From NCBI GenBank assembly GCA_015680685.1, contig MNCI01005370.1, forward strand, positions 53,266 through 117,265: DNA of 64,000 bases. The letters run 5' to 3'. Positions within the stretch are counted from its first letter, which is position 1. Every line of letters begins with the position of its first letter. This DNA comes from Gnetum montanum (taxonomy: Eukaryota > Streptophyta > Gnetopsida > Gnetales > Gnetaceae). Shown here piece by piece: positions 47,930-60,039 of the stretch. The notes below the pieces were generated by a model. That model was not told the origin of the DNA and did not search any database. It saw only the letters and a list, made by a program, of their open reading frames with translations. A program made the translations under genes and the position numbers.

Positions 47930-49055
47930 CACATTATGTCAATGATCCTATGATGGCATATTGTTAGTATGCTTAGGCATAGCTGAAGCTAGAATGGTCC
48001 TAGAACATGTTCATGAAGGTGTTTGTGGGGGACATATAAGACCTAGAGTTATGGCCACTAAAATTAGATGCTTAGGTTACTATTGGCCCTATATGGAAAG
48101 TGACTACTTATAGAAGGTTAAGACTTGTGACACATGCCAGTGGAATAGCAATCTCATACATGTACCATCAATTGAGTTACACACTACTTAGATCACTTGG
48201 CTATTCCAATGATGGGGGTTGAATATCATTGGACCCATAATTCGTAAGTCTTCCATGAGACATAGCTTCATCATCACTACAATTTTATACTTTACCAAGT
48301 GGGTTGAAGATATTTTCTTAATAAGGATAACATCTGAGTAAGTCTATAAATTCATTTTGTACAAAATAGTAACGCATTTTGGCATACCCATGATCATAGT
48401 CATAGACAATGGACCATAATTTAGTAGCCAAGAAACAAAGGATTTCTATCATGACCTAGGCATTAAGCATTCTTTCTCATTGCCTTATTACCCTCAATCC
48501 AATGGACAAGTAGAAGCAAGAAACAAGGCTGTCATCAACTTGCTTAATAAGATGCTCAATAATAGCAAGCACAAATGGCATGAGTAGCTTTTCCATGCAC
48601 TTTGGGCCTATCAGACAACCTATCATACAATAACTGGTGTGACATCTTAGAGCCTAGTTTATGGTTCTAAATTCAATTTACCTTTTGAATTATAGGTGCT
48701 ATCACTCTAAGTAGCCTTGAAAAATTTCATTAATGATGAGGAAAGTAAGGATTTGCAAATGACAAACCTGGATTCAATGGAGGAGTAGTGGGTATAGAAA
48801 CTTACTCACACTGAGTGATATCAAGAGAGGAAAAAATGATAATACCACCATAACTTGACAAAGAATGAGATCAAGGAAGGTGACCTAGTCCTCAAAGCTA
48901 TTCATGAGTATGCAAATAAATTCTTAGTTAACTAGGAATGATCCTTCTTAGTCACCAGAGCCTACAACAATAGAGCATTCAGGATCATGGACATGGATGG
49001 GAATGAGTTGGCCAATCTGGTTAATCATTCCTATCTAACGTCATACTACATGTAG
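47930..49055 (+). pseudogene. Element B integrase, frame kept, stops throughout
   Basis: In the same frame as RT. The zinc-finger part has HVHEGVCGGH and, near 48130, TCDTCQ. The catalytic core has LNIIGPI (first Asp replaced by Asn), YFTKWVED, FGIPMIIVIDNGP (second Asp present) and YPQSNGQVEARNK (Glu present). The C-terminal part has KEGDLVLKAIHEYANKF and ends SYLTSYYM with TAG at 49053-49055, which looks like the original stop. Stops at GP*F, SE*V and elsewhere replace glutamines. In element A the same first Asp is also Asn. Confidence 0.9.
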
Positions 49056-49109
49056 CCTACAATGACCTTCATAGCCAACATCAACAAGACTACATGAATC
49101 TTTTGATGG

Positions 49110-49260
49110 CCTGCTAAGGCCTTAAACTAGCACCATAGCTTACCTAGGCCTTTAACCAACACCATGGTTTGCTATGAAGTTAAACTACCACCATGGCCTA
49201 CCAGGGTCTTAAATTGGTATCATGGATTACCATGGCCTTAAACTGGCATCTTTGGTATCC
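49110..49260 (+). repeat. Tandem repeat of about 31-33 bp after the integrase of B
   Basis: Four to five copies of 'ccttaaactagcaccatagcctacctagg'-like units. Same family as the arrays at 40500-40690 and 23560-23780, so one element carries it twice, on both sides of its pol-antisense block. Confidence 0.75.
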
Positions 49261-49629
49261 TAGGTAGCTCTAGTGTTTTTCTTCATCTCATCATGCTATA
49301 TGGCCATGTGCATTATAATGTGACAACATGCTTTCTTTGCTTGGTTTTCTTGTCCTTTTGGAGTTGTGTTTGTAGGATGAATCCTAGAGCCATTACAAGG
49401 GTGCAATTCATTATAGAAGAAACTCACCATGTGACCTTGATGTGCACAATTTGGTGAGTTTTCCCTATTGTGTTAAGAGTGCTTGTACCATTGCCCTCCA
49501 TCTAGCACCACTCCTTGAGCCCAACCCCATTACCTAATTATGACCTTCCATACCTTTAGCAACAATGCTAACTAGTGTCTAACATTTATGCATTTATGGC
49601 CATATTAAATCCTTTTTTCATGATCCACC

Positions 49630-49765
49630 TCCAAGTCCACTTGAATGTAACACATCTCATTTAGTGGAAAATCATTAAGTTCATTGGATGTAACACATCT
49701 CATTCGATGGAAAAACCCCAAAGTTCGTTGAGTGTAACACAACTTACTCAATGGGAAAACCAACT
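49630..49765 (+). repeat. Three-copy tandem repeat of about 48-50 bp
   Basis: Units of 'gtaacacatctcattnngtggaaaa...aagttcattg' repeat three times with few changes. No coding sense. No copy was noticed in element A. Confidence 0.7.
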
Positions 49766-50277
49766 CTAACTAGCCTTGGTGAAGAAACCCAATGAAGGCT
49801 TCATTCCATAAAAAATGGGCTTAGGGGGAGGGGAGGTGTACGGGACAGAGGGGGATGCAAATTGCCATGGTAGATGGCCTATAACGACCAATGGCTTTAA
49901 ACATAAGGGAGAAGCCCAACGGCCAAAGAAACCATGAAGTGAAGTGTTGGTTCCACAAACACATTTCCTAAGTGAGCCATGCCTTTAAACAAAAAGTGCA
50001 TAACCTTAATTTCCTAACCTACATGTTAGTGACACACTATAACCATGGTGTCAACACTTGGAATGCATTGTTAGCCTCAATGACCATCTCCCTATGACTT
50101 CATTGCCATAACATCATTGTAGCCTTACTACATCATCATGAGCATTCTTTGGCATGATTCAACATGACTGAATCAAGCATGGAAAGGGAATGTCAGTGGT
50201 GGATCTACAGTGATGTTTTGTATTATTTGTTAGTGCCTCTTAGGTCAATCCTTCAAAAACCAACAAAGAGGAACCAT

Positions 50278-52108
50278 TAAAACACCACCAAATTTTGCAT
50301 GTTGTAATCATTTTTCATAATGTAGCCTTCACCCCATGAAAGCTAAGGTAAAACTTTATTGTAACCATGAAGATTATAATCCATGAGGTTCAATCTCATG
50401 TATCTCATACTTTTTTGGCTAAAAAATACCTCATAAGTGGTTAAAGGCTCATCCCCCAAGTGGAAAATGTCATGTACTATCTATATATTGGCTTGGGGGA
50501 GGGGTCAAAAATGACTTTTGGGATGCCAAAAATGGAAATTTGATGGGTTTTATGAGGGGTATAGCACTTTCTATGATAGAAATGCATGCATGGGAGGTGT
50601 AGTTCACTAGCCCCTAGTGTAAAGGGGTAGATTTCACCTACCCCAAGCATGAAGGGGTACATTTCACCTACTCCCAACATGGAAGGCTACATTTCATCTA
50701 CTCTCATTGTGGAAGGTGTGATATTCATGTATAGTGTGGAAGAGGGGGATATCACCTCCCCTCCCTGCCCCATCGCCCACACCCCCAATGTTGATACACC
50801 TTCTCCCTAGTGTAGAAGCAACATGGACCATGTTTCAACACTTAATTGACTTCAAAATTGATCATGCACTCTAGCAAGGATGGTAGAAGGCTTATCATGG
50901 ATGGTGTGCCCTTGTTACTATTTACAGTGAATGGAATGGCCATGGGGATATGGAACTTTCCATNNNNNNNNNNNNNNNNNNNNNNNNNNNNNNNNNNNNN
51001 NNNNNNNNNNNNNNNNNNNNNNNNNNNNNNNNNNNNNNNNNNNNNNNNNNNNNNNNNNNNNNNNNNNNNNNNNNNNNNNNNNNNNNNNNNNNNNNNNNNN
51101 NNNNNNNNNNNNNNNNNNNNNNNNNNNNNNNNNNNNNNNNNNNNNNNNNNNNNNNNNNNNNNNNNNNNNNNNNNNNNNNNNNNNNNNNNNNNNNNNNNNN
51201 NNNNNNNNNNNNNNNNNNNNNNNNNNNNNNNNNNNNNNNNNNNNNNNNNNNNNNNNNNNNNNNNNNNNNNNNNNNNNNNNNNNNNNNNNNNNNNNNNNNN
51301 NNNNNNNNNNNNNNNTGGGCACCCATTTCACCCGTACATGGAAAAAATTTGTTAGCCAATTTTCAGCCATTTTACAACCAAATTACAACCATTGTACAAC
51401 AAAAATCATGGCCCAAAACCTATAAGAACCAACCCCAAACATCATTTTGAGGTTCCACACATTGGTTTTATTAACCATTTACATTTTTTGACATCTAAGA
51501 GCTCTTGGAATCATGCACAAACATAGCTTCTTAGAGCCTTACAGCATGGAACCCCTATGGCCTTGTAACACCCATTACCCCTATTGATATTTTTGAGTTT
51601 GTGGCAACCACACTACACTCCTAGGATCCTCAACTTCTAGTGTAGAGCATTTTGGCAACCCAAATCCTTCACACTTTTCAACCTCCTAGTAGTAGCCAAC
51701 ATTGTAGATTTGGAGCAGCAATAGAGGAGGTTCAAGAGCATTGGGAGTGGAAGAAATTTGGATTATGGAGTTGATTGTATCAACATCAATGGACTCTAAA
51801 CTCCCATCCAAGTGAACCGCTTTTCTCTCCCATAGGCACTTCTTGTACACATCCATTAAAATCATTCCTTATTTTTATATAAAGTTTAAAGTTTTAGCTT
51901 TGTGTGTAATTTTTAGTTTTTTTTTTCAATTTTCTAGATCTATAATTTTTACATTTTGTTTTTACAACTTTGTTTATCCCATTTTTGCATTTTCAAAGTC
52001 CTTGGATGATCTACCAAACTATCCAAGGCATCTTCAATCTCATTGTTGGAGGCCCTAGGGATTCTTGGTTGATGTTGCTACATTACAACTTTCAATTTTC
52101 TAGTTGCA
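50278..52108 (+). repeat. 3' LTR of element B, with an assembly gap
   Basis: Aligns with 34425-35935 from ttaaaacaccaccaaa to tagttgca. The run of N at 50964-51315 (352 bases) falls inside; judging from the 5' LTR, only a few dozen real bases may be missing there, so the gap length is likely nominal. Confidence 0.87.
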
Positions 52109-52639
52109 CCATCTAGGATGTTAAGCTTGCTTGGACATATCAAATATTTAGCATGATTTTCTCAAGTTTAACATAAATTTAAAAATGATGTTTCTTTACT
52201 ATTTATAACCAAATCCATGATTGTAGATGAATGAAGAATAAAAATCACGACATCATGATTAATCTTAATAAAACTACCAAAATTAGAGATTCATAAGCAA
52301 AACTAATAATGTGGGAGAATGCTATTTGAATGAAATTCTAAGATAAAATTGAATTTCAAATTTGAGCACTATAAAGCCTAAAAATTATCAATTGAATCCC
52401 TAACTATTAAAGCTAATAAAAATTAATTAAATATAGTAGTGAGCAATATTTCTTTCCTAAAAAATGTTGTAACTCATTTTGGTTATCATAAAAGCATTCC
52501 TAAAATGCAAGGAAAAGGACTAGAGATCTCAAGGATGATTATCTTCTTCAAAATATTTTACAACATAATTAAAGTATAAATCATAGAAATGAAACATAGG
52601 CTATCATGGTAAATTTAGAATTATATTTCTTTACCATAT

Positions 52640-54260
52640 GATAAAAGAGGTTACAAATAGATTAAATATAAATAAAGAGACAAACAATGATCATCATTTA
52701 ATAAAGAAGTATATATTTTCACTCTTAAGATTATCAAAAATACTTGATGATGATTCTGGCTATGATCCTACAATAGAGTCCTTCATCATGGACTCTTTTG
52801 AAATTGCAGGAATATTTAAAGGTGGTAGTTAAACATCCTAAGCTGGCTCTTCAATCTTATATTTAGTAGAGTTCTTCTAAACCTCTACTAAAACTTCAAT
52901 AAAGATAGGGAAAGTGATAGTGGTATTATGATGAATTCAAACTACAACTCATAATCTTTTCTTGAAGAAAATATCAATAATTTTGTATAATGTTTTATGA
53001 AGCTACCATTAATAATTTATTCTTGTAAATTACTCATCATATACTCTATCTTTTTCTATTAGTGTTAAAGGTCTCTAATAGTTCATTCTTTTGCACATTA
53101 AAATCCTTTATATGATTTTGAAGATAACTAATCTTCTCTGAGAGTTCATAGATTTTCTTGTGCATTTTTTATTTATCATCCTCTAATGTCATGTTCCACA
53201 CCATCAATTCCTCCAATCTTCTTGAAAGTTTAGCATTAGTGTTGGAACCCACAGTATCCCTTATTTATTTGAGTATAGCTAGCTCTTGTAACTATTTTTT
53301 TACTAGCTTTATGCATCTTCAACTTCTTCCTCGTACTTCAAAAATGCTTTGGCACACTTATCTTTTTCTACAAATGAAATTTTCATGTCTTTATTCAACA
53401 TTTCATTTTGTATAAAAGTTGCATTAAATACTACTTTATTATTTCTTAGCATTGCACTGTAGGCTTTAGCCTTGAAGTAATATTCTAGGTGATTGATTTG
53501 TATACACTAAATCAAATAACAAATCATTACTCACCACAATTTCATTTATCATAGAGAGCCAACTAAGATCCTTATTGACCATGTCTCTAATTATTTTTGG
53601 AAAGTTATTTTCATGTAGGCTTTTAAAATCCTTCTAGAAAATCATATTATATAATGTCTCTTCCATAGGACTATCCTCTACTGATGCTATGAAGAAATTT
53701 ATGATAGAGTTAGGTGCCTAACATTATTTTTAAAGCTATTATGTTGTAACACTATATTCATCATGGATGGTATCAAGTAATCTTATTCTACCTTACTTCA
53801 CTTCATAAAATGCACATCAATAGGCTACTTTATTTCTAGAATCTTTATGATTGTCTACTTAGGCTTTGAGAGGGGTTCAACAAACATTTATGAAACCAAC
53901 TCCTTATTCATATTCTTCACCACCATGGTGACATCCATAATACTATAATTATTAAATTCCTTAATAAAATTAGGAATAAGATAATCATAAGATAAGTGAG
54001 TAGATACCATGTAGTACAATATTGTCTACCCCTTCATCTCTATTTTCCAAATTGATAGCTAGTTCACTCACCTTGTTTCTTTCACCATGACATAGAGAAA
54101 ACATAAAAGAGGCCATGAAATTATATTTTTCCTATCCACTACATGATTGGTAATGATATTTAACAAACTAAAATATGACATCATTAGTTATGAGATTATA
54201 ATCCTCACAATGGTGGTGATGTAGGTTTTTCTTCACTCATCCTCATTGACAAAACGCTCT
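52640..54260 (-). pseudogene. Decayed coding remnant with a coiled coil, unknown family
   Basis: The minus strand from about 54260 to 52640 has long protein-like stretches broken by stops, mainly in two frames. It includes LPWPLL/VVDRKNIISWPLLCF-like text near 54120, then a coiled-coil part at about 53210-53060 (heptad-like, with KKIYELSEKISYLQNHIK), and an acidic, serine-rich part near 52760. No domain is recognised. The layout (globular part, then coiled coil, then acidic tail) recalls the antisense genes of A and B, but I see no clear sequence match. 52109-52640 holds nothing recognisable. Confidence 0.4.
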
Positions 54261-54289
54261 AGTAACTAATGTCTAGGAAAATTTACTTC

Positions 54290-55336
54290 TTTTAAGATAT
54301 AACTAGTGTACATACATCTCTTCTAATTCCCATATTCTCTTTTCCATGTATGTGTTTTTATAGGTTTTATGATTTGTGGACATTTTAGATGCCATGGAAT
54401 CATCTTGCCTAAGATTTGAGCTCTTAGGAGAGATATCTTGGAGGATAGAAGATATTTTGGCTAGGAGTTAAGAGCTTGCAGGAGACATCCTAGGTTTGTG
54501 GATGACATCTCAAGAAAAATTCAAACATCTTGGATAAGACATCCTAGTTTTGGATGAAATGTCTCAAACTAGAGTGAGATGTATCATAAGTTGCTAGGAT
54601 GTCTTAGCTGAGACATCTTAAATTAGACTAAGACATCTTAGTTATAGTGGAGATGTCTTAGGCCCATATGAGATATCTTACTAGCATTTCCAATTTTGGT
54701 AGAAGATGTCACAAAAAGGCTAAAGATGACCTGAATGGATAGGGAAACTTTCAAAATCCTCATTTCAAGATTAGAAACAATTGGAACATGGGAGAAAAAT
54801 ATGGAAATAGTGAAGGATATTCAAGTTAAGCTTGAGAAAAGTTTTCTAGTATTTTTTTTGTCGTACTTGATTACTAAATATTAGTTGTGTCATGCTTGTA
54901 CTAAGGAGATATGTGAGTGAGATTTCATGAGATGACAAGAGAGCACATGTGAAGAGTGCATAAGTGTGTTTATAATTCTTAATTAATCAATTAAGTATTG
55001 GCCTAGTGTCTCTTATCACTTATGAGTTGAGATCTTAGTCCTAAGTTATGGAAGTGATTCTCTCTTGATTATGTCTTGCATTAAAAACAATCATAATGTG
55101 GTTGCAGAGCCTCATACTCTACATCATTGTTTGAGTGTTGAGAGTATTTTGAATGTTCTATGGGTTTTGGAACCTTTTTTAATCCTTTCCTTTAATAATT
55201 AAAGATAGCTAGTTTTCTTTTTTTCTAGCATAATATTTATCTTTTCATAATATTTGGATTTAGTAGGATTGAAGGTGATTTCTTCATTGGAGTGAACTTG
55301 CTCTAGCTAATTATTGCTATGAGAGTTTTAGGTTGA
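54290..55336 (-). repeat. 3' LTR of the copia element, truncated
   Basis: Aligns with about 60670-61740: shared words include gttgagatcttag, agagattctct, ggttgcagagcc, gggttttgg, and agatagctagtttt. It holds a minisatellite of agacatctt-type units (54470-54720). The outer part corresponding to 60442-60670 is missing. Confidence 0.72.
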
Positions 55337-55356
55337 TTATTTCTTCCTCTTTTTAA
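55337..55356 (-). promoter_or_regulatory. Polypurine tract of the copia element
   Basis: Minus strand AAAAAGAGGAAGAAATAA, immediately upstream of the 3' LTR. Its place and strand support the minus orientation of the element. Confidence 0.6.
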
Positions 55357-55365
55357 AGAATTTTA

Positions 55366-55950
55366 GAAAGTTCAAATGGTGCCTATGAAGAAAAAAATTC
55401 AAGTGTTAAATAGAAACATGGAGCTCATGAAGTCTACCTTTTAACTAATGGTTAGTACATTGAATGAAATCAGTGGACAGGAGTGTTAGTGCTAGCCATA
55501 TTTTAACATATAAAGACAATGAGCATTGCTATTTATATGAAGAAGTTTCATAGCCTTGTGTAGATAACGTTGATGAAGAGGAAGGATAATCTAGCTTTGG
55601 GAGTATAGAAACCCATCAACACTATTAGTGGACTAACCCAATATGCCAAGATGCTACTTACCTCTGAATATATCCCAATATCCTAATAATGTATGCATTC
55701 TCAAAGAATAGTGACTCTTTCTTTATCCCTCCTACCTTCCTTACCTAGTCATCATCATATTGAGCTCAATGTAGCTAATGGGGCATAGGACGAGCTCCAA
55801 GAATTGATTCCAATTTAGCTTTGGTGCTCAAAATGCATGATGATGGATTATAGGATCAAATTTTGGGAGTAAGCCATCATGCTTTTTTTGAAAATTAGTA
55901 TATCCTCTAATGGAACTAGGCCATTAGGAACATCACTTAAACTACAAAAA
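55366..55950. other. Unassigned stretch where RT and RNase H would be expected
   Basis: Only about 600 bases separate the polypurine tract from the end of integrase, too few for RT and RNase H. A plus-strand reading gives protein-like text (for example LLPSLPSHHHIELNVANG near 55730-55770), so it may be a piece of another element in opposite orientation that replaced them. Confidence 0.35.
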
Positions 55951-55999
55951 TATCACTTTTTTTGCTATAAAATCCAATCCAAGTGTAGCTACTTCTTGT

Positions 56000-57020
56000 A
56001 TGTATTCCATCATCTAGTTGACTAATCAAATCATCAATTGTGTAAGATTTTCTTAATCTAGCCATCTTGCCCTTGTCTTGATCATCCTCCTTCTAAACTA
56101 AAATTATGTTTTTATTTTCAAATACCTCATTAGATGGATCTGAAGGTGATTGTGTATTTCTTCTTACTATGATTTCTTCATCATCCTCCTACACATTAAA
56201 ATGCATTCTATCAGTATCATCAACATTAACATTGATGGTTTCTTATATAGTAAGAGTTCTTTTGTTGAAAACTCTATAAGCCTTACTTGTTGTAGAATAA
56301 CCTAAGAGTATACCTTCATCAATTTTTGGGTGAAATTTACTTCATGCATTTTTCATTAGTTATAAAGCACTTAGCTTCAAAAACATGAAAATATGTTACT
56401 GATGATTTATTACCAGATCAAAGTTCATATGGAATTTTTCTCACCAGAACTCTATTAGAAACATATCATGCTATGTTAATTGATTTTAGCCAAAAGTGAT
56501 AGGAAACATTTCAATAATTTAGCATTCTTCCCATTTTATTCAATTTAGTATTCTTGCATTCAATGAATCCATTTAAATGAGGATTTCTAGGAGCTAAGAA
56601 CTAATGATGAATTCCATAAATCTCACAATACTCATTGAACCTTGCATTTTCAAACTATTCTTTATAATAACTCTTAATAAAATTTATATCATAGTCTTTT
56701 TCACTTTGCAACTTGATACAAATCTTTACAAAATGATCATAAGCCTCATCTTCTGATTTAGAAAAGAAACCCAAGTAAAACAAGAGAAACCATCCATAAT
56801 AGTAAGATACTATCTCTTTTTTTCCAAGACTAAGAGTTTGTGAAGATCTTACTAGATCCAAATAAATTAAATCCAAGGGACAAGAAGTTAAAATATAATT
56901 ATTCTTACTAATATTTTCTTACCCTTATGACATGCATCACATGAATTTAAGATGAAGTCCTTCATTTTAAGAAGCTCATGTATCATGTAATTTGTAATAC
57001 CAATTCATAGGGAGCAAGAG
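56000..57020 (-). pseudogene. Copia integrase, decayed
   Basis: The minus strand starts with the zinc-binding end of the pre-integrase domain (SCDACHKGKK near 56950). An open piece at 56876-56655 has LVRSSQTLSLGKKE, YYGWFLLFYLGFFSKSEDEAYDHF and LQSEKDYDINFIKS, the Ty1/copia integrase core. Further left come the motifs around KFHPKIDEGILLGYSTTSKAYRV (about 56335-56270) and an acidic linker rich in E and D leading toward RT. Integrase inserts the cDNA. Stops and small indels break it. Confidence 0.8.
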
Positions 57021-57039
57021 CTAGCACCTAAAGCCCCCT

Positions 57040-59480
57040 AAAAAGAAAGCTACTTGAAAGAAGAAAATTCCCAAGTGGCTTTCTTTCTACAACAATCAAC
57101 TAACATTAACCTATAAAATTAAAATGAAATCAACAATGCCTAGATCTAGCTCTAAAATAGATCAATCAATATTAATTTTAAGAATTAAGAGATAATTTTA
57201 TAAATGAATAGTTATAGTAAAATATCTATGCAAGATTCATCAAATTAAAAAAATCAAACTTTTTATTATTCAACCTAAAAAGAAATATCTAATTAGAATC
57301 CTTTACACATTTGTAAACCAAAGAAGTGAGCACAAAAGCAGATAAATTAATAATCTCATGTTTGTTCAATCACATAATAATATTTTATAATTTCTAACAG
57401 CACACAAAACAAGATCATCTGAATTTAACTCTTGTAACCATTTTACCATTAATCATTTAATCAAGAAATTCATATGTTTAATAGTATAGAATAAATAAAT
57501 CTCAATCATAAATTAACATCCTAGGTTTTCCCCCACTCCATCAACTTATAGAAAGATATCAAAATCATACTTGAGAAGGTATAAGAAAAAAAAAAGTATA
57601 ATTCAAGATTTAGATCCAAGATTTATGCATTCAAAGGGGGAGGGTTCATCAACCAAATTACAATCAAAATTCAAGAATTCAAAATTTTAAAACATTCAAA
57701 ATTATTGATGGGCCCAAGGATAATCTCACTTTCTTCTATTTATGCCAATCCTCATATTAGGGATCCTTGGCCCCTCTTGACAATCTTTTGCCAAGAATGC
57801 CCCAAATCATTATGGGTGTTTCTAAATTATTATAGAAACAACTCTCATCCAAGTCATTTAGGTGTGAGAGTGCAGAGGATAGGTAGAGAGATCCAAAAAA
57901 AGGTATTAAAGGTTTCAAAAATCTAAGCTTACAACAACAATCTTGATATTTTCATACAAACATTGTGAAGGTGGTTAGACAAGCAAGAAAAGAAAATTTT
58001 TGAGAAAATCAACCCTTGATAGCCATTATCAAACATAATAGAGATGGATCATTTTACCTCCTTACTTAGATATTTTGCTTATTATGAGGAATTATCTAAA
58101 TATTTGATTACTATGCCATAGTTGTTTTCTTTCTCCTTGCTATCTCTTATAGTAGCAACAGTCTTCTCTCCCTTCCCAACCATACTCCCTATTGCTGTAT
58201 CCCTTTTCATTTCTTCTACTCAGCTACTTTTACCTTCTATGTGTTTTTTTCCTCTCTTCCTCTTCCTATTTGTAGGTGGAATAAGGGATAATGGATGGTT
58301 TTTTGTAACTAACTTCTTGGGCATTGATTGTATTCTTTTCTTTCTTTTTAAAGTTCTCTCTCTTTATTTCAACAATGGGCCATGAGTTCAATTCTCTTCA
58401 TGATCATTATAAAAAAATTTAATAAAATATGTATATTCATAGGTTGCAGGTTCAATTCCTAAATCAACAATTTTTTATATTTTAGAATTTAGATTTTGCT
58501 AGATCTTAGGTTTAATTCCTCTTAATAATTACAAAACATTATAACATAATATCTATCTCTTTATCATTTTAAATTATCATAAGATGTAAGGAAGGAGTTT
58601 TTAAAATAGATTCATGATAAGGATAGTTCAAGATACATAATCAAATAAGGCACCTTACTTTTTAGGTCATCAATGATGTGAACTTTTCCATCGTCTTACC
58701 AAGCCTTGAAAGGTCATCATGTGATCTTTCTACAACAATGGAGAGGGTACTTGTACTCTACTATTTTAAACTAAAAAGAGCAATGCATCACATTTAGATA
58801 AAATAAAATAAAAATACAAAGCTACAATATTTGCAGAAAATATCCCTATTTCATGGGTTAGGTTCCTCCAACTCAATTCATAGGTCAAGTTCCTCAATAT
58901 GAGCATTCTTTTGCATCTCAACATACCTATTTTGGCTCTTGAGGCACACCTTAGAGCATTTTCCTCTATTTTTCTTTTTTTTCTCAGCATCTCTATTGAA
59001 ATAGAATAGAAAATATTTTGTTTTCCCATATATTATTTATTATTATTATTTTAAAACATTCCCAGCATGCATTTTAAATCATATTTCTTATGCTTAAGGT
59101 ATTTAAACATTTAATCATGATACATTTAAAAATTTGGTCAACAAATTTATTTCTATTCCAAGTATCCATTTCCACTATAGTCCTAATAAAGCACACACAT
59201 AAGTTGTCAACAAAACATGCATACCAACACATAGAAAGACTATTACAATCGTTAATGCAAAAACTTAAGGCGAAGTGGTTCATTATATTATTGGTAATAG
59301 ATATTATTAGAATATATATGTTTATATGTTGTAACCTTCTTGTCATAGTTTCATATTACCTATATTTCTCATCAAGCACTTGGTACAATTGTTACTAAAA
59401 TCTAATAATATGGTGGTATAAACATTAGATTTTCTATTACCATTTATAATACTATTTTTGGTAAAAGAATATTTTATGTT
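57040..59480. other. Sequence of unclear origin inside the copia element
   Basis: Between protease and integrase a copia element needs only a few hundred bases, but about 2.4 kb are present. 57040-59050 shows no copia motif; it includes short ORFs without recognisable domains. It may be a nested insertion whose ends I could not define. Confidence 0.35.
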
Positions 59481-59499
59481 ATAGAAGTATTTTGAAAAA

Positions 59500-59757
59500 A
59501 AAAACTTCATAATTTGAGTCACAAAATTGACTCATGCTTAAGAGATTACTTTTGAGATCCTCAACATAAAATACTTCCTTTACCTTTGGTTAAATTTAAA
59601 CTCTAATGGTACTAAATACTTTGATTAGAGCCTTTGCATCATCTCTAAAGATTATTTTTCCATAGTCTTATCCATTTAATTTAGTGAATTGGTACTTATC
59701 CCCCATCATATATCATGAAAATCCATTGTCAATGTACCAAGTTATCCTGTTAACACC
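59500..59757 (-). pseudogene. Copia protease, decayed
   Basis: Minus strand: ITWYIDNGFS, then YMMGDKYQFTKLNG, and VFYVEDLKSNLLSMSQFCD. This matches the copia protease W-Y-L-D-S-G-C-S-x-H-M-T-G-D...LK-x-NLLS-x-SQLCD. The catalytic D-S-G reads D-N-G, and several stops interrupt. It cuts the Gag-Pol polyprotein in active elements. Confidence 0.82.
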
Positions 59758-60039
59758 TAAAAGAACAACTTATGTGAATATTTCTAGTTCTTGCTTTCTT
59801 TCCTTTAGTCTCCATATCATTTTAACCTAAAATACATTCATTATAGGGTTTTCTAGTAAGGCCATGTAGCCTAATGAAAGTTTTTTAGTCTTAAATGATA
59901 ATAAAATTACTCATGCTCAAATTTACCATAATAATAGCATATAATTTTTCTCATTTAAGATAGATGCTTAAACCTGGGTATATAACTTCACTTGGGAGAG
60001 TTTCTTATAAAAGGTTCTTATTGAGAGCTACTCCATAGC

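Larger units (their letters stand above)
49056..50277 (+). other. Element B: region between integrase and 3' LTR
   Basis: Non-coding. It holds two short tandem repeats (49110-49260 and 49630-49765), a G-rich stretch at 49820-49860, and from about 49900 a segment that aligns with 10046-10400 of element A, ending in accaacaaagagg just before the LTR, the likely polypurine tract. Confidence 0.6.
34425..52108 (+). mobile_element. Element B: 17.7-kb Ty3/gypsy retrotransposon, Tat type, inverted relative of A
   Basis: Plus-strand order: 5' LTR, PBS, leader, gag, protease, [antisense gene, with a nested solo LTR], RT, RNase H, second RNase H, integrase, repeats, 3' LTR. LTR, PBS, every coding block and the antisense gene match element A, in opposite orientation and about 4.8 kb away. 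ATCTA occurs at 34419-34423 and 52111-52115, one or two bases outside the apparent LTR ends, a candidate target duplication. A run of N (50964-51315) lies inside the 3' LTR. All ORFs have stops, but pol keeps its frame. Confidence 0.88.

Noticed and set aside
50846-51450. Open frames running through the run of N
   Set aside because: The openness comes from the unknown bases; both sides are LTR sequence.
58122-58385. Hydrophobic plus-strand ORF starting MFSFSLLSLIV that looks like a signal peptide or membrane protein
   Set aside because: T-rich sequence gives hydrophobic residues by chance; no homologue, no second exon and no promoter evidence.
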